From assembly GCA_019694395.1 (NCBI GenBank), contig JAIBCC010000001.1, forward strand, positions 1 to 64,000: DNA of 64,000 nt. Reading direction: 5' to 3'. Made by a program: the position numbers and the translations under genes. This document shows positions 20,219-29,388 of the stretch, in pieces. How positions within the stretch are numbered: position 1 is the first letter of the stretch; each line of letters opens with the position of its first letter. The notes below the pieces were generated by a model, which saw only the letters and a list, made by a program, of their open reading frames with translations, was not told where the DNA came from and made no database searches. Origin of the DNA: Pyrinomonadaceae bacterium (GTDB lineage Bacteria; Acidobacteriota; Blastocatellia; Pyrinomonadales; Pyrinomonadaceae).

Positions 20219-22063
20219 TTAATTTTGAGGATTCAAATCAATTCCCGACTGGGAAGCAAACGCCATCGTTTTACCCTCGCTGTCCATTAAATGAATTTTG
20301 AAATAACCCTGTTCGCTTCCGACTGCCAAAGTCTTTTTCAAAATATCCTCTTTAACATCTTTACTTAAACTATCCCACTCCGGTTTGGTTATAGCATAAA
20401 ATGTGCCACGATTTATTCGTGCAGTTTTAAAGTATTCTTGTAAAGAAGATTCTTCTAAATTGACTTTGATTACTGAAGACGATGTTTTTATTGGTTCCGT
20501 AAAAATTTCAACGTAAACAACTAAACTGACAGCAAAGATTACGGTTAAGATCGCGGCGGCAAATAACCATTTGTTGATGCCAAAAAAAGGAGATTTGGTC
20601 TTATTTTGATTGATTTTTCTATATTTTTCTAAAGGTTTATCCAGCTTCAACACTTCCCTTTCCGCTAATGTTTCGGCTGTTTTGCTGGAAATTCCTGCCC
20701 CCTCACCCTTTTTCTCTTTTAGAACCTCGACCAATTGCAAAGTTTTACTTGTAGCATCGGAAACCGTTTGATCCAGAAAAAATTGATATTTTTCTTCGAT
20801 GGATTTGGCATTATTCATTGCCCGCTCTTTATCTAATAGATCAACATATTTATTTCCAACAATTACATTGCATTCGATAGAGGTTGCGGTTAAAAGCGGC
20901 GAGAAAAATTTCTCTCCGACACTTTCTTTAAAGAGTCTTAAACGGTTGAAGAAGTCTTTTGAAATTAAATCTTCGAATGAATTGGCATTTACTACCTCAT
21001 TTATAAAATCTTCTATTTTTAAGGTAGCCAGCAACACATCCGAATCATTTTCGGTTTCATAAAGCGGGATGCTCGACCAATCAGCATAAAGATCGGTTAA
21101 GTGTTTGATCAGTTCCTCGCGGTCAAAGAGAATTTCTCTTCTGTCAGGAAAAATTTCTTTAGTCAGGAGACGGGTAACAACCACGTCAAATTTATTTCTG
21201 ACAGCTTCGGTAAATGGCGAATTCCGGTAAAATCTGGCTAAAGCAGCTAATGCTTGTAAACTTAAAGTAGGTCTGGTATTTTCGCAATAACGGCGTAAGT
21301 CTCCGATTGAAATGTGTTTATCTCTATGCGCAAGTGCCGAATACCAGCTTTCGGTTTCCTGCATTAGTTTGAATTCAGCCTGAGTATGTTCGTTTGTTTG
21401 GGCTTCTTCCGTGATTTTCAAGAAATCGTGAAGTGCCATTTTTACTGAAATATCATCATATGGCTTCGGCACAATCTTCATCTGCTCGCGTTCTATAGCA
21501 GAAAGGATATGCTCAACAATTTGAAGTGAGTTCACTTCTTCTGTTGCCCGACGGCGATAAAACTCCTTCTCACTTACAGCAGGTTTTGAAACATTAATCG
21601 GAACTTGAAAATTCGGATTATTATCCTCAATTATTGCATAATCTTCCTCATTAAATTCTTCTGTAGTTGGCGGGATTACCTGTTCAGCAGGATTCAAACT
21701 TTCCATTGAGGCAAAAGTTCTTTTTGCCGAATCTTTTTCCAGGGCTTCCAATTCGGCAAATAATTCCTTTAAATTAGCCTCTTCTTCTTCAGCTGATTTT
21801 TTATCCTCAACAGGCTTTATAAACGCCTGTGACGGCTTGACACTTTCATCAGTTGTTTTAAGTTCCTGTAAAAGTGAATTCGGGTTAAAAACCGAATTAT
21901 TGGGAGGGGGAACTTGATTTGCAGGAATTGGTTTGGGCTGTAACTGATTGGAGTTGTTATTATCTAAACGACCAATAGAAACAGAATTTGCGGTTTCAAT
22001 GACTGTTTGCTCAATCAAGTTCTCTTCTTTTAATTCTTCAATTAAATCTTCAAAAATGTTCAT
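20219..22063 (-). CDS. Hypothetical single-pass membrane protein with long acidic cytoplasmic region
   Basis: 614 aa. The first 190 residues are acidic, Pro/Gln-rich and probably disordered. A mostly helical region follows (about 190-480). A single transmembrane helix lies near 498-520 (WLFAAAILTVIFAVSLVVYV), then about 90 extracytoplasmic residues. I recognise no family. It sits between glnA and a pilin gene, so a role near the envelope or pilus is possible but unproven. Confidence 0.6.
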   Translation of the reverse strand: MNIFEDLIEELKEENLIEQTVIETANSVSIGRLDNNNSNQLQPKPIPANQVPPPNNSVFNPNSLLQELKTTDESVKPSQAFIKPVEDKKSAEEEEANLKELFAELEALEKDSAKRTFASMESLNPAEQVIPPTTEEFNEEDYAIIEDNNPNFQVPINVSKPAVSEKEFYRRRATEEVNSLQIVEHILSAIEREQMKIVPKPYDDISVKMALHDFLKITEEAQTNEHTQAEFKLMQETESWYSALAHRDKHISIGDLRRYCENTRPTLSLQALAALARFYRNSPFTEAVRNKFDVVVTRLLTKEIFPDRREILFDREELIKHLTDLYADWSSIPLYETENDSDVLLATLKIEDFINEVVNANSFEDLISKDFFNRLRLFKESVGEKFFSPLLTATSIECNVIVGNKYVDLLDKERAMNNAKSIEEKYQFFLDQTVSDATSKTLQLVEVLKEKKGEGAGISSKTAETLAEREVLKLDKPLEKYRKINQNKTKSPFFGINKWLFAAAILTVIFAVSLVVYVEIFTEPIKTSSSVIKVNLEESSLQEYFKTARINRGTFYAITKPEWDSLSKDVKEDILKKTLAVGSEQGYFKIHLMDSEGKTMAFASQSGIDLNPQN

Positions 22064-22172
22064 TTTCTACCTTCAATAATCGGGGGCAATATAATTTTCC
22101 GGCTAGAAATACCTTTTATTTTTTACGGAAAGAGTGGAAGTTATAACAAGTAAAGGAGTGAGGAAAATTGTT

Positions 22173-22595
22173 TTAAGGGATCAGTTGGGTAATGGCACCA
22201 TCAGCACTAACTGTTATCTGATAGGGCACATCAACAGCATCAATGGTTCTAGTTGCAATTATTGTATAGTCATATTTCAAAGTTGTATTATCCGGTGAAG
22301 GCGGACTCATTGTAAAAGTAAATTTACCGCGCCGGATTGTATTTCCGATTGTAGTCCCAAAGGCACCATTTCGTGCCAGATTAATTTCATCTAATCTGGC
22401 ATACCTGTTATTTTGACTAAAAAAAGCGACCTGCTCTTGGGCAATTATTTTAGTGGTAGCAAAGACATTACCATCTTCAGCAATATTTACAGCTTTTTTC
22501 AAATAGGGAATACAAATAGATGCAATGATTCCAACAATTGCAACTACAACTAACATCTCAATTAGTGAAAATCCTTTTTGACTATCCGATTTCAT
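22173..22595 (-). CDS. Type IV pilin-like prepilin
   Basis: 140 aa. A short leader ends in Gly8, followed by the class III cleavage site and N-methylated Phe (KG/FSLIEMLVVVAIVGIIA), with Glu at +5. The hydrophobic stalk helix is followed by a pseudopilin/pilin head. It is exported and processed by PilD and assembles into a type IV pilus or secretion pseudopilus. A -24/-12 promoter lies about 185 nt upstream. The rest of the pilus machinery is not in the window. Confidence 0.85.
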   Translation of the reverse strand: MKSDSQKGFSLIEMLVVVAIVGIIASICIPYLKKAVNIAEDGNVFATTKIIAQEQVAFFSQNNRYARLDEINLARNGAFGTTIGNTIRRGKFTFTMSPPSPDNTTLKYDYTIIATRTIDAVDVPYQITVSADGAITQLIP

Positions 22596-22780
22596 CTTAT
22601 TTGGACCTCATTTTGATTTTGAAATTACTTTTGAACCTGACACTTTTTGGCACATATAAATTGACAAGTTATGGCAGGAAACTTCATCAACTCAATCATA
22701 AAAAATGCAGAATTCGGCTTAAAATAAAGGATTTCAAAGACTTTTCATCCTTGAAATTATATTTCCGCAAATACCCCAAA

Positions 22781-22795
22781 GCAACGATTGTGCCA
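22781..22795 (-). promoter_or_regulatory. Sigma-54 promoter upstream of the pilin gene
   Basis: On the minus strand TGGCAC-AATCG-TTGC matches the -24/-12 consensus exactly, about 185 nt before the pilin ATG. Pilin genes are commonly sigma-54/PilR dependent. Confidence 0.6.
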
Positions 22796-22843
22796 CAAAA
22801 TACGAATTTCAGAGTTTTCGTAAAATAATTGTAAATAATTGTA

Positions 22844-22872
22844 TTGACAAGGTTTGTTGTTAGGAATAAAAT
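22844..22872 (+). promoter_or_regulatory. Sigma-70-type promoter of the MerR gene
   Basis: TTGACA at 22844-22849, 17-nt spacer, TAAAAT at 22867-22872. It overlaps the longer frame of the downstream gene, which argues for the later ATG at 22916. Confidence 0.75.
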
Positions 22873-22915
22873 GCCATTGGAGAAATTTTGTAAAAATTTC
22901 ATTTTTGAGGTCATT

Positions 22916-23461
22916 ATGGGTTATCCTGCTGCAGTTATTCCTGAAAAAATCTTCTTTAAAATCGGCGAAGTTTGCGACCTAGTTGGTGTCCAAGCGCATG
23001 TTCTACGCTATTGGGAGACAGAATTCAATATGCTTTCACCGCAAAAAAATCGGTCAGGGCAAAGAACTTATCGTCGCCGAGATGTAGAAATCGCTCTTAG
23101 AATAAAAGAGTTGCTTTATGACGAGATGTTTACTATTGCCGGAGCGAAGAAGAAATTACAAAGTGAATTAAGAGAACAAAGCCGTTTGAAAATCGTTACT
23201 TCTGAACCATTACAACGTGAAGTAATTCTACAACCTGTTCCAACAATTCAACCTACCGAAGAGGATTTTGAAGATGATCCGATTTATGAAGAAGATTTTG
23301 ATGAAGTTGAAATGACCTTGGAAGAGCCGGAAATGCCTTTAGAAATGAACTCCGAAAGACGCGAAGCCTTAAAATCATTAGCTTCTCAATTACTTGAATT
23401 AAGTGAAATGGTCAGAAAAAGCAAACTGGATGATGAACATTTTAGATTAAGAAAGTATTAA
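22916..23461 (+). CDS. MerR-family transcriptional regulator
   Basis: 181 aa from the ATG at 22916, which follows GAGG and lies downstream of a good promoter. The MerR HTH is at about 12-80: [41 protein letters not shown] very acidic linker (about 115-145) and a C-terminal helix follow. There are no conserved metal-binding cysteines, so it is not a classic metal sensor. It resembles the short MerR regulators common in Acidobacteriota and Deltaproteobacteria. The target is unknown. Confidence 0.85.
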   Translation: MGYPAAVIPEKIFFKIGEVCDLVGVQAHVLRYWETEFNMLSPQKNRSGQRTYRRRDVEIALRIKELLYDEMFTIAGAKKKLQSELREQSRLKIVTSEPLQREVILQPVPTIQPTEEDFEDDPIYEEDFDEVEMTLEEPEMPLEMNSERREALKSLASQLLELSEMVRKSKLDDEHFRLRKY

Positions 23462-23532
23462 TTTTGAACAATTTAGAACTAACATAATTCTAAGTCGTTA
23501 AATAAATCCGGCTTAGAATTTTTTATTGGCAT

Positions 23533-23561
23533 TTGACAAACTGAGAAATGATTTTTACTCT
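23533..23561 (+). promoter_or_regulatory. Promoter of tRNA-Pro(GGG)
   Basis: TTGACA at 23533-23538, 17-nt spacer, TACTCT at 23556-23561, 15 nt before the tRNA. Confidence 0.7.
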
Positions 23562-23576
23562 AGTTATTCACTTTAA

Positions 23577-23653
23577 CGGGATGTAGCGCAGCCTGGTAGC
23601 GCGTTCGCTTGGGGTGCGAAAGGTCGTGAGTTCGAATCTCGCCATCCCGACCA
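23577..23653 (+). tRNA. tRNA-Pro(GGG)
   Basis: Canonical cloverleaf: acceptor CGGGATG/CATCCCG, anticodon loop TTGGGGT, T loop TTCGAAT, and CCA encoded in the DNA. It has its own promoter and terminator. This normal single gene is a useful contrast to the array at 47-57 kb. Confidence 0.95.
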
Positions 23654-23659
23654 ACAATT

Positions 23660-23698
23660 AAAGGCTTTCCTAACTGTTCAATTTGGAAAGCCTTTTTA
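23660..23698 (+). terminator. Terminator after tRNA-Pro
   Basis: AAAGGCTTTCC pairs with GGAAAGCCTTT, then a T run. Confidence 0.8.
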
Positions 23699-23700
23699 TT

Positions 23701-24276
23701 TTACTCTGCTTTTGATTCTTCTATAGTTGGTTCCTCTGTTGTAGTTTCTCCAGTTTGTTCTTCTTCTTGTTTTTCAACTATTTCTGATTTTTCCTCAACT
23801 GTTTCTGAAGGTTTATCAAACATTTTGTCACGCATTCTTAGGACAATGTATTGGTTAAAGAAAATGCCGATGCCACCAACAATACAGAAAATGGCTCCGA
23901 AAATGCCGTTTTTTGAAAGTATTCCGCCGGTTTCTAAATTGTGTGATTTTTGATATGAACCCAAAGTTTCCGTCAACCACCAGGTATTTACCATTATGAA
24001 AGCCGCAAAAAAGAGGAGGGTAATCCATAAAGCCCAACTACTACGATTTGTCCATAAGATAACATTAGCCAAAATTAATAGGAAAAGCGAAGAAATCCAC
24101 ACAGATAACCAATGCAGACTTTCATAAGATCTAAAGTATTCAACTATTTGCGGAGGTGGGAATCCGATACTGTTAAGTTGCGCTACTGTTAAATATGACA
24201 ATACAGCCATAAACAAAATCGCAACTGCAAAAAGGATTAAAAATATTTTGTTTAACATAGGCAAATGTTTTATCAC
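23701..24276 (-). CDS. Hypothetical four-helix membrane protein
   Basis: 191 aa. Four hydrophobic helices (about 9-28, 55-73, 80-98 and 125-145) are followed by an acidic Glu/Thr-rich cytoplasmic tail of about 40 residues. I recognise no family. The spacing to the HtrA gene downstream (85 nt on the same strand) could allow co-transcription. Confidence 0.6.
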   Translation of the reverse strand: MIKHLPMLNKIFLILFAVAILFMAVLSYLTVAQLNSIGFPPPQIVEYFRSYESLHWLSVWISSLFLLILANVILWTNRSSWALWITLLFFAAFIMVNTWWLTETLGSYQKSHNLETGGILSKNGIFGAIFCIVGGIGIFFNQYIVLRMRDKMFDKPSETVEEKSEIVEKQEEEQTGETTTEEPTIEESKAE

Positions 24277-24361
24277 AAAACTAATTTGCCTGTAAATAGT
24301 TAATCGTTAATAGTTAATCGAAATCAGACTAACTATTAACAATTAAGATTTGAGTAAAACC

Positions 24362-25849
24362 TTATTTAGCGGGTTCAACTGTAACAAAAACAGTTCGTCC
24401 GCCTCGACCGATCAAAAGTAAAGCGGGTTTATCGCCTGATTTTTCAAGGGCGGATTGGACATCCTCAAATTTTTCAACCGGTTGGCGGTTAATTTCCAAA
24501 ATCACATCACCTTTAGCAATCCCTTCTGCTGCTGCCGGACCTTCGGGATCAACATCTGTGACAACCAACCCTTTGGTATCGGCAGGCATTTCTAAACGTT
24601 TCGCCATTTCAGGAGTAATTGGCTGCAAATCAAGTCCAAGTTTGCCGTTTTCGCTGGATTTATCATTGGAGTCCTTACCACCGTTTTTGCCTTCTTTTTG
24701 GGCAGTTTCCGGTTGGTATTCATCTAATGTAGCTTTTAATTCGATTTCCTTTCCTTCACGCAAAACCGTCAAATTTATTTCAGTTCCCGGAGCGGTTTGA
24801 GCCACTTTATTACGAAGTATATTGCCATCTTCGACTTTTTCACCGTTAATTGCTGTGATAACATCTCCGCGTTTAACCCCTGCCTTTTCAGCGGCACTTC
24901 CGGGTTTTACCGAACCGACAATAACTCCTTTGTTATCTTTTAAATCCAGGTTTTTCGCTAATTCTTCGGTAATACTCTGGATTCCAACTCCAAGTTGTCC
25001 CCGATGGACTTTTCCCTCTTTCAAAAGCTGATCCATCACAGATTTCGCCATATTTGACGGAATGGAAAAGCCGATTCCGATATTGCCGCCGGATGGCGAA
25101 AGGATTTGCGAGTTGATACCGATCAATTCCCCATTCAAACTGACCAATGCCCCGCCTGAATTTCCGCGATTGATCGGAGCATCAATTTGCAGAAAATCTT
25201 CAAAACTGCCATCGCTCAAACCTGTGCGGCGACCTTTGGCAGAAATAATTCCGGCAGTCACGGTTTGACCTATTCCCAATGGATTTCCGATTGCCAAAAT
25301 AATGTCGCCAACCCGAACCTTATCCGAATCACCTAAATTTAAGTAAGGCAAATCTTTTGCCTCAACTTTTAAAACCGCTAAATCGGTTAATTGGTCCGTT
25401 CCAATGACTTTAGCATCCAAAACTCGTTTATCGTTCATTTCGATCTTGATTTTTGATGCTCCGTCAATAACGTGATTATTAGTTAGAATTGTTCCGTCTG
25501 CGCTTACTATTACGCCCGAACCTATTCCACGCTCCAATTGCGGACGCTGTTGTTGGGGAGTTTGCGGAAATCCTTTAAAAAGGTCTTCCAAAGAGCCACT
25601 TTGTTGATTTGGTTTGGCTTTGATCTCCACATTGACTTTTACTACTGCGGGAGCAACCCGATCCACAACATCTGCATAAGAAGTTCGTCCACCGTCATTC
25701 AAGATCGGAGATGGCGGATTCTGCGGTTTGTTTTCAGTAGGTTGGTTTGGAATATTATCTGTTTCTAAAGCTGTTGTTTTACAACCGTTGAGAAACATCG
25801 AGAAAGCAAAAATTGAAAATATTGATAACAAGAATGATTTTTTTAGCAT
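24362..25849 (-). CDS. HtrA/DegP-type serine protease, lipoprotein form
   Basis: 495 aa from the ATG at 25849, which begins MLKKSFLL; the longer frame has no ribosome site. The signal peptide has a lipobox (FLNGC). The protease domain has the His-Asp-Ser triad: TNNHVIDG, LTDLAVLKV, GNSGGALV. Two PDZ domains follow (about 285-370 and 400-490). It degrades or chaperones misfolded envelope proteins and is probably anchored to a membrane. A close paralogue lies at 34.4 kb. Confidence 0.92.
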   Translation of the reverse strand: MLKKSFLLSIFSIFAFSMFLNGCKTTALETDNIPNQPTENKPQNPPSPILNDGGRTSYADVVDRVAPAVVKVNVEIKAKPNQQSGSLEDLFKGFPQTPQQQRPQLERGIGSGVIVSADGTILTNNHVIDGASKIKIEMNDKRVLDAKVIGTDQLTDLAVLKVEAKDLPYLNLGDSDKVRVGDIILAIGNPLGIGQTVTAGIISAKGRRTGLSDGSFEDFLQIDAPINRGNSGGALVSLNGELIGINSQILSPSGGNIGIGFSIPSNMAKSVMDQLLKEGKVHRGQLGVGIQSITEELAKNLDLKDNKGVIVGSVKPGSAAEKAGVKRGDVITAINGEKVEDGNILRNKVAQTAPGTEINLTVLREGKEIELKATLDEYQPETAQKEGKNGGKDSNDKSSENGKLGLDLQPITPEMAKRLEMPADTKGLVVTDVDPEGPAAAEGIAKGDVILEINRQPVEKFEDVQSALEKSGDKPALLLIGRGGRTVFVTVEPAK

Positions 25850-25962
25850 AATTACCTCACCATAAAATTTTAGCGCAAAGCAATACAATTCTAAATACTC
25901 AAAGACTGTAAATATCGAATTTAACAAATATTTTACGTTTTGGATTTGATTAAAGTTCTAGC

Positions 25963-26871
25963 TTATTTTTTTCTGACTTTGGGTGTTTCATCTTCAAAAA
26001 TATATGCCAAAGATTTATAGATCAACTTTGAACACAAAAAAGCCGGGGCTTCAAAATTACCAACTTTGGAAAATTCTACCAAATCCATTCCGACGACGCG
26101 TTTTTTTTGCCCTAAAGTTTTAATTAAAGCCAATGTTTCATACCACCCAAGCCCGCCAGGTTCAGGTGTTCCTGTAGTCGGCACCAAACTTGGATCCAGA
26201 CCATCAATATCAATTGTTAGATAGACATTATCGGTCAATGAATCAACGGCTTCATCAACCCAATCAGTTTGCCCGACAATATCTTTTGCCCAAAAGATTT
26301 TGGTTGGTAAATTTTCATCGAGTGAACGCGCTTCTTCGGCAGAAATGGAACGAATACCGACCTGCACTGAGGGAATCCTCATATCTTTGACCACCCGAGC
26401 CATTACAGAGGCGTGAGAATGCGGTGTGCCGTCATACCTATCGCGCAAATCCGCGTGTGCATCAATTTGTAAAACACTCAAATTATGATATTTTTCAGCG
26501 TGTGCACGAATCACAGGTGCACTTATCGAATGCTCGCCGCCAATCATACAAATAAATTTTCCGCTGGAAACCAGAGCTTTGGATTTTTGATAAATTCCAT
26601 CCATCATCATTTCCGGTGTTTCACTTGAGGGGAATTCTTCGGTGGTGTGAATTCCGATTTTGTAAACCTCGGCATCGGTTTCTTCTTCGTAAAGTTCCAA
26701 ATTCCGTGAAGCATCAATAATTGCCATTGCACCTGCGCCTGTTCCCTTTCCGTAGGACACTGTTCCCTCATAAGCAACAGGAAAAATCACTACCCGCGCA
26801 GATTGAAAATTTGAGTATTTTTCCTCGTTAATACCGCCGAAAACCATCGGCAAATGGGCTGATTCACTCAT
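25963..26871 (-). CDS. speB: Agmatinase (arginase/ureohydrolase family)
   Basis: 302 aa. The manganese ligands are present in GGEHSISAP, DAHADLRD and DIDGLDPS. It should hydrolyse agmatine to putrescine and urea. An arginine decarboxylase (43.7-45.6 kb) in the same window supplies agmatine, which supports agmatinase over arginase. It starts 15 nt after the stop of the NtrC-like regulator and is probably in one transcript with it. Confidence 0.87.
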   Translation of the reverse strand: MSESAHLPMVFGGINEEKYSNFQSARVVIFPVAYEGTVSYGKGTGAGAMAIIDASRNLELYEEETDAEVYKIGIHTTEEFPSSETPEMMMDGIYQKSKALVSSGKFICMIGGEHSISAPVIRAHAEKYHNLSVLQIDAHADLRDRYDGTPHSHASVMARVVKDMRIPSVQVGIRSISAEEARSLDENLPTKIFWAKDIVGQTDWVDEAVDSLTDNVYLTIDIDGLDPSLVPTTGTPEPGGLGWYETLALIKTLGQKKRVVGMDLVEFSKVGNFEAPAFLCSKLIYKSLAYIFEDETPKVRKK

Positions 26872-26886
26872 TGATTATTTATACCG

Positions 26887-28233
26887 TCAATCAAATTTTA
26901 GTCCGAACCTTTCAGCCATTCGATACAATGTTCGCCGGTCAACTCCCAAAACCTCCGCCGTTCTGGTTTTATTACCTTTTGTTTCCTCTAAAACAAATTG
27001 TAGATAGCGTTTTTCAAGCTCATCTAAATTTGGTAAATCATTGTAAAGCCTGTGCAAATCGGCACGATTCCCTTCGTTTTTAACGCTATCAGAAAAGAGT
27101 TTGACAGGCAAATCTTCTTCAAAAATCTCATTTCCCCGCGCCCGCAAAGCCGCATATTCGACCGTAGCTTCAAGCTCCCGAACATTTCCTTTCCATTCAT
27201 ATTCACTCAGGATTTTTATGACTTTAGGAGAAAAATTCAAATTTGTTTTATTAGCGTTGCGTTTTGCTCTTTGCAAAAACCTTTCGGCTAAAATCGGAAT
27301 GTCCGATGGTCTTTCCCGCAGTGATGGAACCTGTAAAGTAATAACGCTTAAACGGTAAAATAAATCTTCGCGGAAATGTCCTTCTTTGACTTCCTTTTCC
27401 AGATCACGATTGGTAGCTGTGATAATACGAGCGTTAACTTTCCGGGTTTGGTTTGAACCCACGCGGCGGATTTCTCCTTCCTGCAAAGCTCTTAACAATT
27501 TTACCTGCATTGCCAGAGAAGTTTCACCGATCTCGTCTAAAAATAGTGTGCCGTTTTCGGCTTCTTCCCAAAGTCCGCGACGATCTGCACTGGCTCCGGT
27601 AAAGGAGCCTTTTTGATGTCCAAAAAGCTCGGCTTCCAACAAAGTTTCGGTCAAAGCCCCGCAATTGATTGCTACGAATGGTTTATCTTTGCGAATCGAA
27701 TTTTGGTGAATGGCGCGGGCAACCAACTCTTTTCCCGTTCCGCTTTCACCCAAAATCAGAACAGTGGAATTGGTTGGTGCAACTCTGGCAATTTCCTTGT
27801 AAAGTTCGATCATTTTAGGCGAATTGCCAACCATTAATCCGGTTGTTGTCGGCATTGCGGAAACGTTTTCTTTTTCAGATTGTTTCTCCATTGCCCGTTT
27901 AGCCGTCGCCACTATTTCATTGACTTTGAATGGTTTAGAGATAAAATCCCAAGCACCTTCGCGGGTGGCTTCGACCGCTGTTTCTAATGAGCCAAATCCG
28001 GTCACCAAAATTACCGGTGACTTTTCACGCATTCTTTTTAAAAGATCCAAACCGGAAAGATTTGCTTCCAAATTAATGTCGCTGATTACCAGATCGAATT
28101 TATGTTGATTCGATAAAATCAAGGCTTTTTCGGGTGTGCTGGCAGTTTCGCAAGTCCAATTTTGCGCGGTTAAGATTTCGCTTAAAAGTTCGCAAGAAGC
28201 CCTATCATCATCAACAACAAGGATTTTTTTCAT
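26887..28233 (-). CDS. Sigma-54-dependent response regulator (NtrC type)
   Basis: 448 aa from the ATG at 28233 (MKKILVVDDD). Receiver domain with Asp52, AAA+ domain with GESGTGKE and GTLFLDEIGE, Fis HTH ending LGVDRRTLYRMAERFG. The sigma-54 contact loop reads GSFTGA instead of GAFTGA. It lies beside two of the five TGTGGC/GCCACA boxes and is the best candidate for their binding protein; that link is inference. The likely kinase is at 36.4-38.0 kb. Confidence 0.9.
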   Translation of the reverse strand: MKKILVVDDDRASCELLSEILTAQNWTCETASTPEKALILSNQHKFDLVISDINLEANLSGLDLLKRMREKSPVILVTGFGSLETAVEATREGAWDFISKPFKVNEIVATAKRAMEKQSEKENVSAMPTTTGLMVGNSPKMIELYKEIARVAPTNSTVLILGESGTGKELVARAIHQNSIRKDKPFVAINCGALTETLLEAELFGHQKGSFTGASADRRGLWEEAENGTLFLDEIGETSLAMQVKLLRALQEGEIRRVGSNQTRKVNARIITATNRDLEKEVKEGHFREDLFYRLSVITLQVPSLRERPSDIPILAERFLQRAKRNANKTNLNFSPKVIKILSEYEWKGNVRELEATVEYAALRARGNEIFEEDLPVKLFSDSVKNEGNRADLHRLYNDLPNLDELEKRYLQFVLEETKGNKTRTAEVLGVDRRTLYRMAERFGLKFD

Positions 28234-28271
28234 TGAATAAATCATAGCATAATTCATTTTCACTGAGACAA

Positions 28272-28305
28272 AAAACGGCTGGCGAGAATATTCGACAACC
28301 GCTTT
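28272..28305 (-). terminator. Terminator of the first PepSY gene
   Basis: On the minus strand AAAGCGGTTG...CAGCCGTTT forms an imperfect stem followed by T residues. Confidence 0.6.
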
Positions 28306-28331
28306 CTATTTCAACAATTCGAGGTTAAAAC

Positions 28332-28619
28332 TTATTTTACTTTAGCCATTTCGGGGGTTTCATCGGCGATGCGAACGATTTTTCCTTTTTCATTTACCAG
28401 AATATGTGTCACCACATCACCGGATCTTTTGATAAAGAACGAAAAAATTGTTTTGTTGTGTTTTTCCACTGCATCTTCTTTTTCAATCTCGCCATTTACT
28501 TTACTTAATGCAACTTGCTCAGCCTGCTGTAAAGTCAATAGCGGTTTGGCAGCCGCAAAAATATTTCCGCCAAGTAAAATTGATCCAACAATTAAACCCA
28601 TAAATAATTTCGATTTCAT
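28332..28619 (-). CDS. Small secreted PepSY-domain protein
   Basis: 95 aa. Signal peptide (about 1-24), then one PepSY-like unit: LTLQQAEQVALSKVNGEI, then VTHILVNEKGKIVRI. PepSY domains often inhibit peptidases or act in periplasmic sensing. It is preceded by a sigma-54 promoter and a TGTGGC-box, like the similar gene at 28.9-29.2 kb. Confidence 0.8.
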   Translation of the reverse strand: MKSKLFMGLIVGSILLGGNIFAAAKPLLTLQQAEQVALSKVNGEIEKEDAVEKHNKTIFSFFIKRSGDVVTHILVNEKGKIVRIADETPEMAKVK

Positions 28620-28678
28620 AAATATTACCTTCCCTTGTTATTAATGCAGTAAATAATTACTGTTGTGTTTACCTAAGG

Positions 28679-28693
28679 GCAAGGTATGTGCCA
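28679..28693 (-). promoter_or_regulatory. Sigma-54 promoter of the first PepSY gene
   Basis: Minus strand TGGCAC-ATACC-TTGC; the predicted start lies about 49 nt before the ATG. The TGTGGC box begins 53 bp upstream. Confidence 0.75.
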
Positions 28694-28745
28694 AAGCTAA
28701 ATCAAGTAGATATAAGGTTTAGCCATTATCCTTGCTGATTTTTAC

Positions 28746-28780
28746 TGTGGCTTTTTGGTTATAACAGCAAAACTGTCACA
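28746..28780. promoter_or_regulatory. TGTGGC box a (putative enhancer of a sigma-54 activator)
   Basis: 35-bp element with arms TGTGGC and GTCACA, 53 bp from the -24 element of the first PepSY gene. Confidence 0.6.
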
Positions 28781-28804
28781 CTATACACCAGATTTAAAAT
28801 TAAA

Positions 28805-28831
28805 AAGCCGACTGAGGCTGCTAGTCGGCTT
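28805..28831 (-). terminator. Terminator of the second PepSY gene
   Basis: AAGCCGACT pairs with AGTCGGCTT; a T run follows on the minus strand. Confidence 0.8.
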
Positions 28832-28851
28832 TCACAAGAAATTGGTTTCGC

Positions 28852-29160
28852 TTAAAACTTCCACCAATGTTTTTTCTTGTGTTTGGCTGGGGCTTGGGTT
28901 GCTGCAACTGTTGATTTATCCAAGACATTTCCCTGTGAATCAATTTTTATTTTAGTAATCTCGCCTGACGTGCTTTTCACATCCACCAAATACGAAGGTT
29001 TCCCGTTTTCTTTGAGTGTTTCAGAATGGACAATTTTTCCCGTAGCTTGTTTCAGGGCAATGGCTTTTGCTTTACGCATTCCGATTGCTTTTTCTGGTTT
29101 TGCAGAAACTCCCATAACCCCAAAAACCGCAATTATCAATATCAAAGCTATTTTTTTCAT
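28852..29160 (-). CDS. Small secreted PepSY-domain protein
   Basis: 102 aa. Signal peptide (about 1-20, ending SAKP), then one PepSY unit: MRKAKAIALKQATGKIV and ITKIKIDSQGNVLD, and a Lys/His/Trp-rich C-terminus (KHKKKHWWKF). Preceded by AGGAG and a sigma-54 promoter. It is a paralogue of the 28.3-kb gene under the same type of control. Confidence 0.8.
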   Translation of the reverse strand: MKKIALILIIAVFGVMGVSAKPEKAIGMRKAKAIALKQATGKIVHSETLKENGKPSYLVDVKSTSGEITKIKIDSQGNVLDKSTVAATQAPAKHKKKHWWKF

Positions 29161-29203
29161 TTATTTATCTCCTAAGTGTATAAATTTGGACAAAATGGCT
29201 TAA

Positions 29204-29218
29204 TCAATCTGTATGCCA
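29204..29218 (-). promoter_or_regulatory. Sigma-54 promoter of the second PepSY gene
   Basis: Minus strand TGGCAT-ACAGA-TTGA; the predicted start is about 33 nt before the ATG, and the TGTGGC box begins 55 bp upstream. Confidence 0.65.
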
Positions 29219-29272
29219 AAGCCGAAATATTGTGAATAATGCACTTAATGAAGTTTGTATTTGATTATGAAT

Positions 29273-29308
29273 TGTGGCAATACTGTTATTTCCGGCAAAA
29301 ATGCCACA
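29273..29308. promoter_or_regulatory. TGTGGC box b
   Basis: 36-bp element with perfect arms TGTGGCA and TGCCACA, 55 bp from the -24 element. Confidence 0.65.
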
Positions 29309-29340
29309 TTTTCAACGCATTTTATTTCAAACTAAAAATA

Positions 29341-29368
29341 AAAAAGCTGCCCTTTCAGACAGCTTTTT
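29341..29368 (-). terminator. Terminator of the LysM gene
   Basis: AAAAAGCTG pairs with CAGCTTTTT. Confidence 0.8.
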
Positions 29369-29388
29369 CAAATTTTATTTGAATTTAC

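Noticed and set aside
22651-22672. TGGCAC...TTGAC on the plus strand at 22.65 kb as a sigma-54 promoter
   Set aside because: The spacer is 7 nt, not 5, and no gene lies in the right position downstream.
22844-22915. Longer N-terminus for the MerR protein starting at 22844
   Set aside because: This segment contains a TTGACA-17-TAAAAT promoter; the ATG at 22916 has a proper ribosome site.
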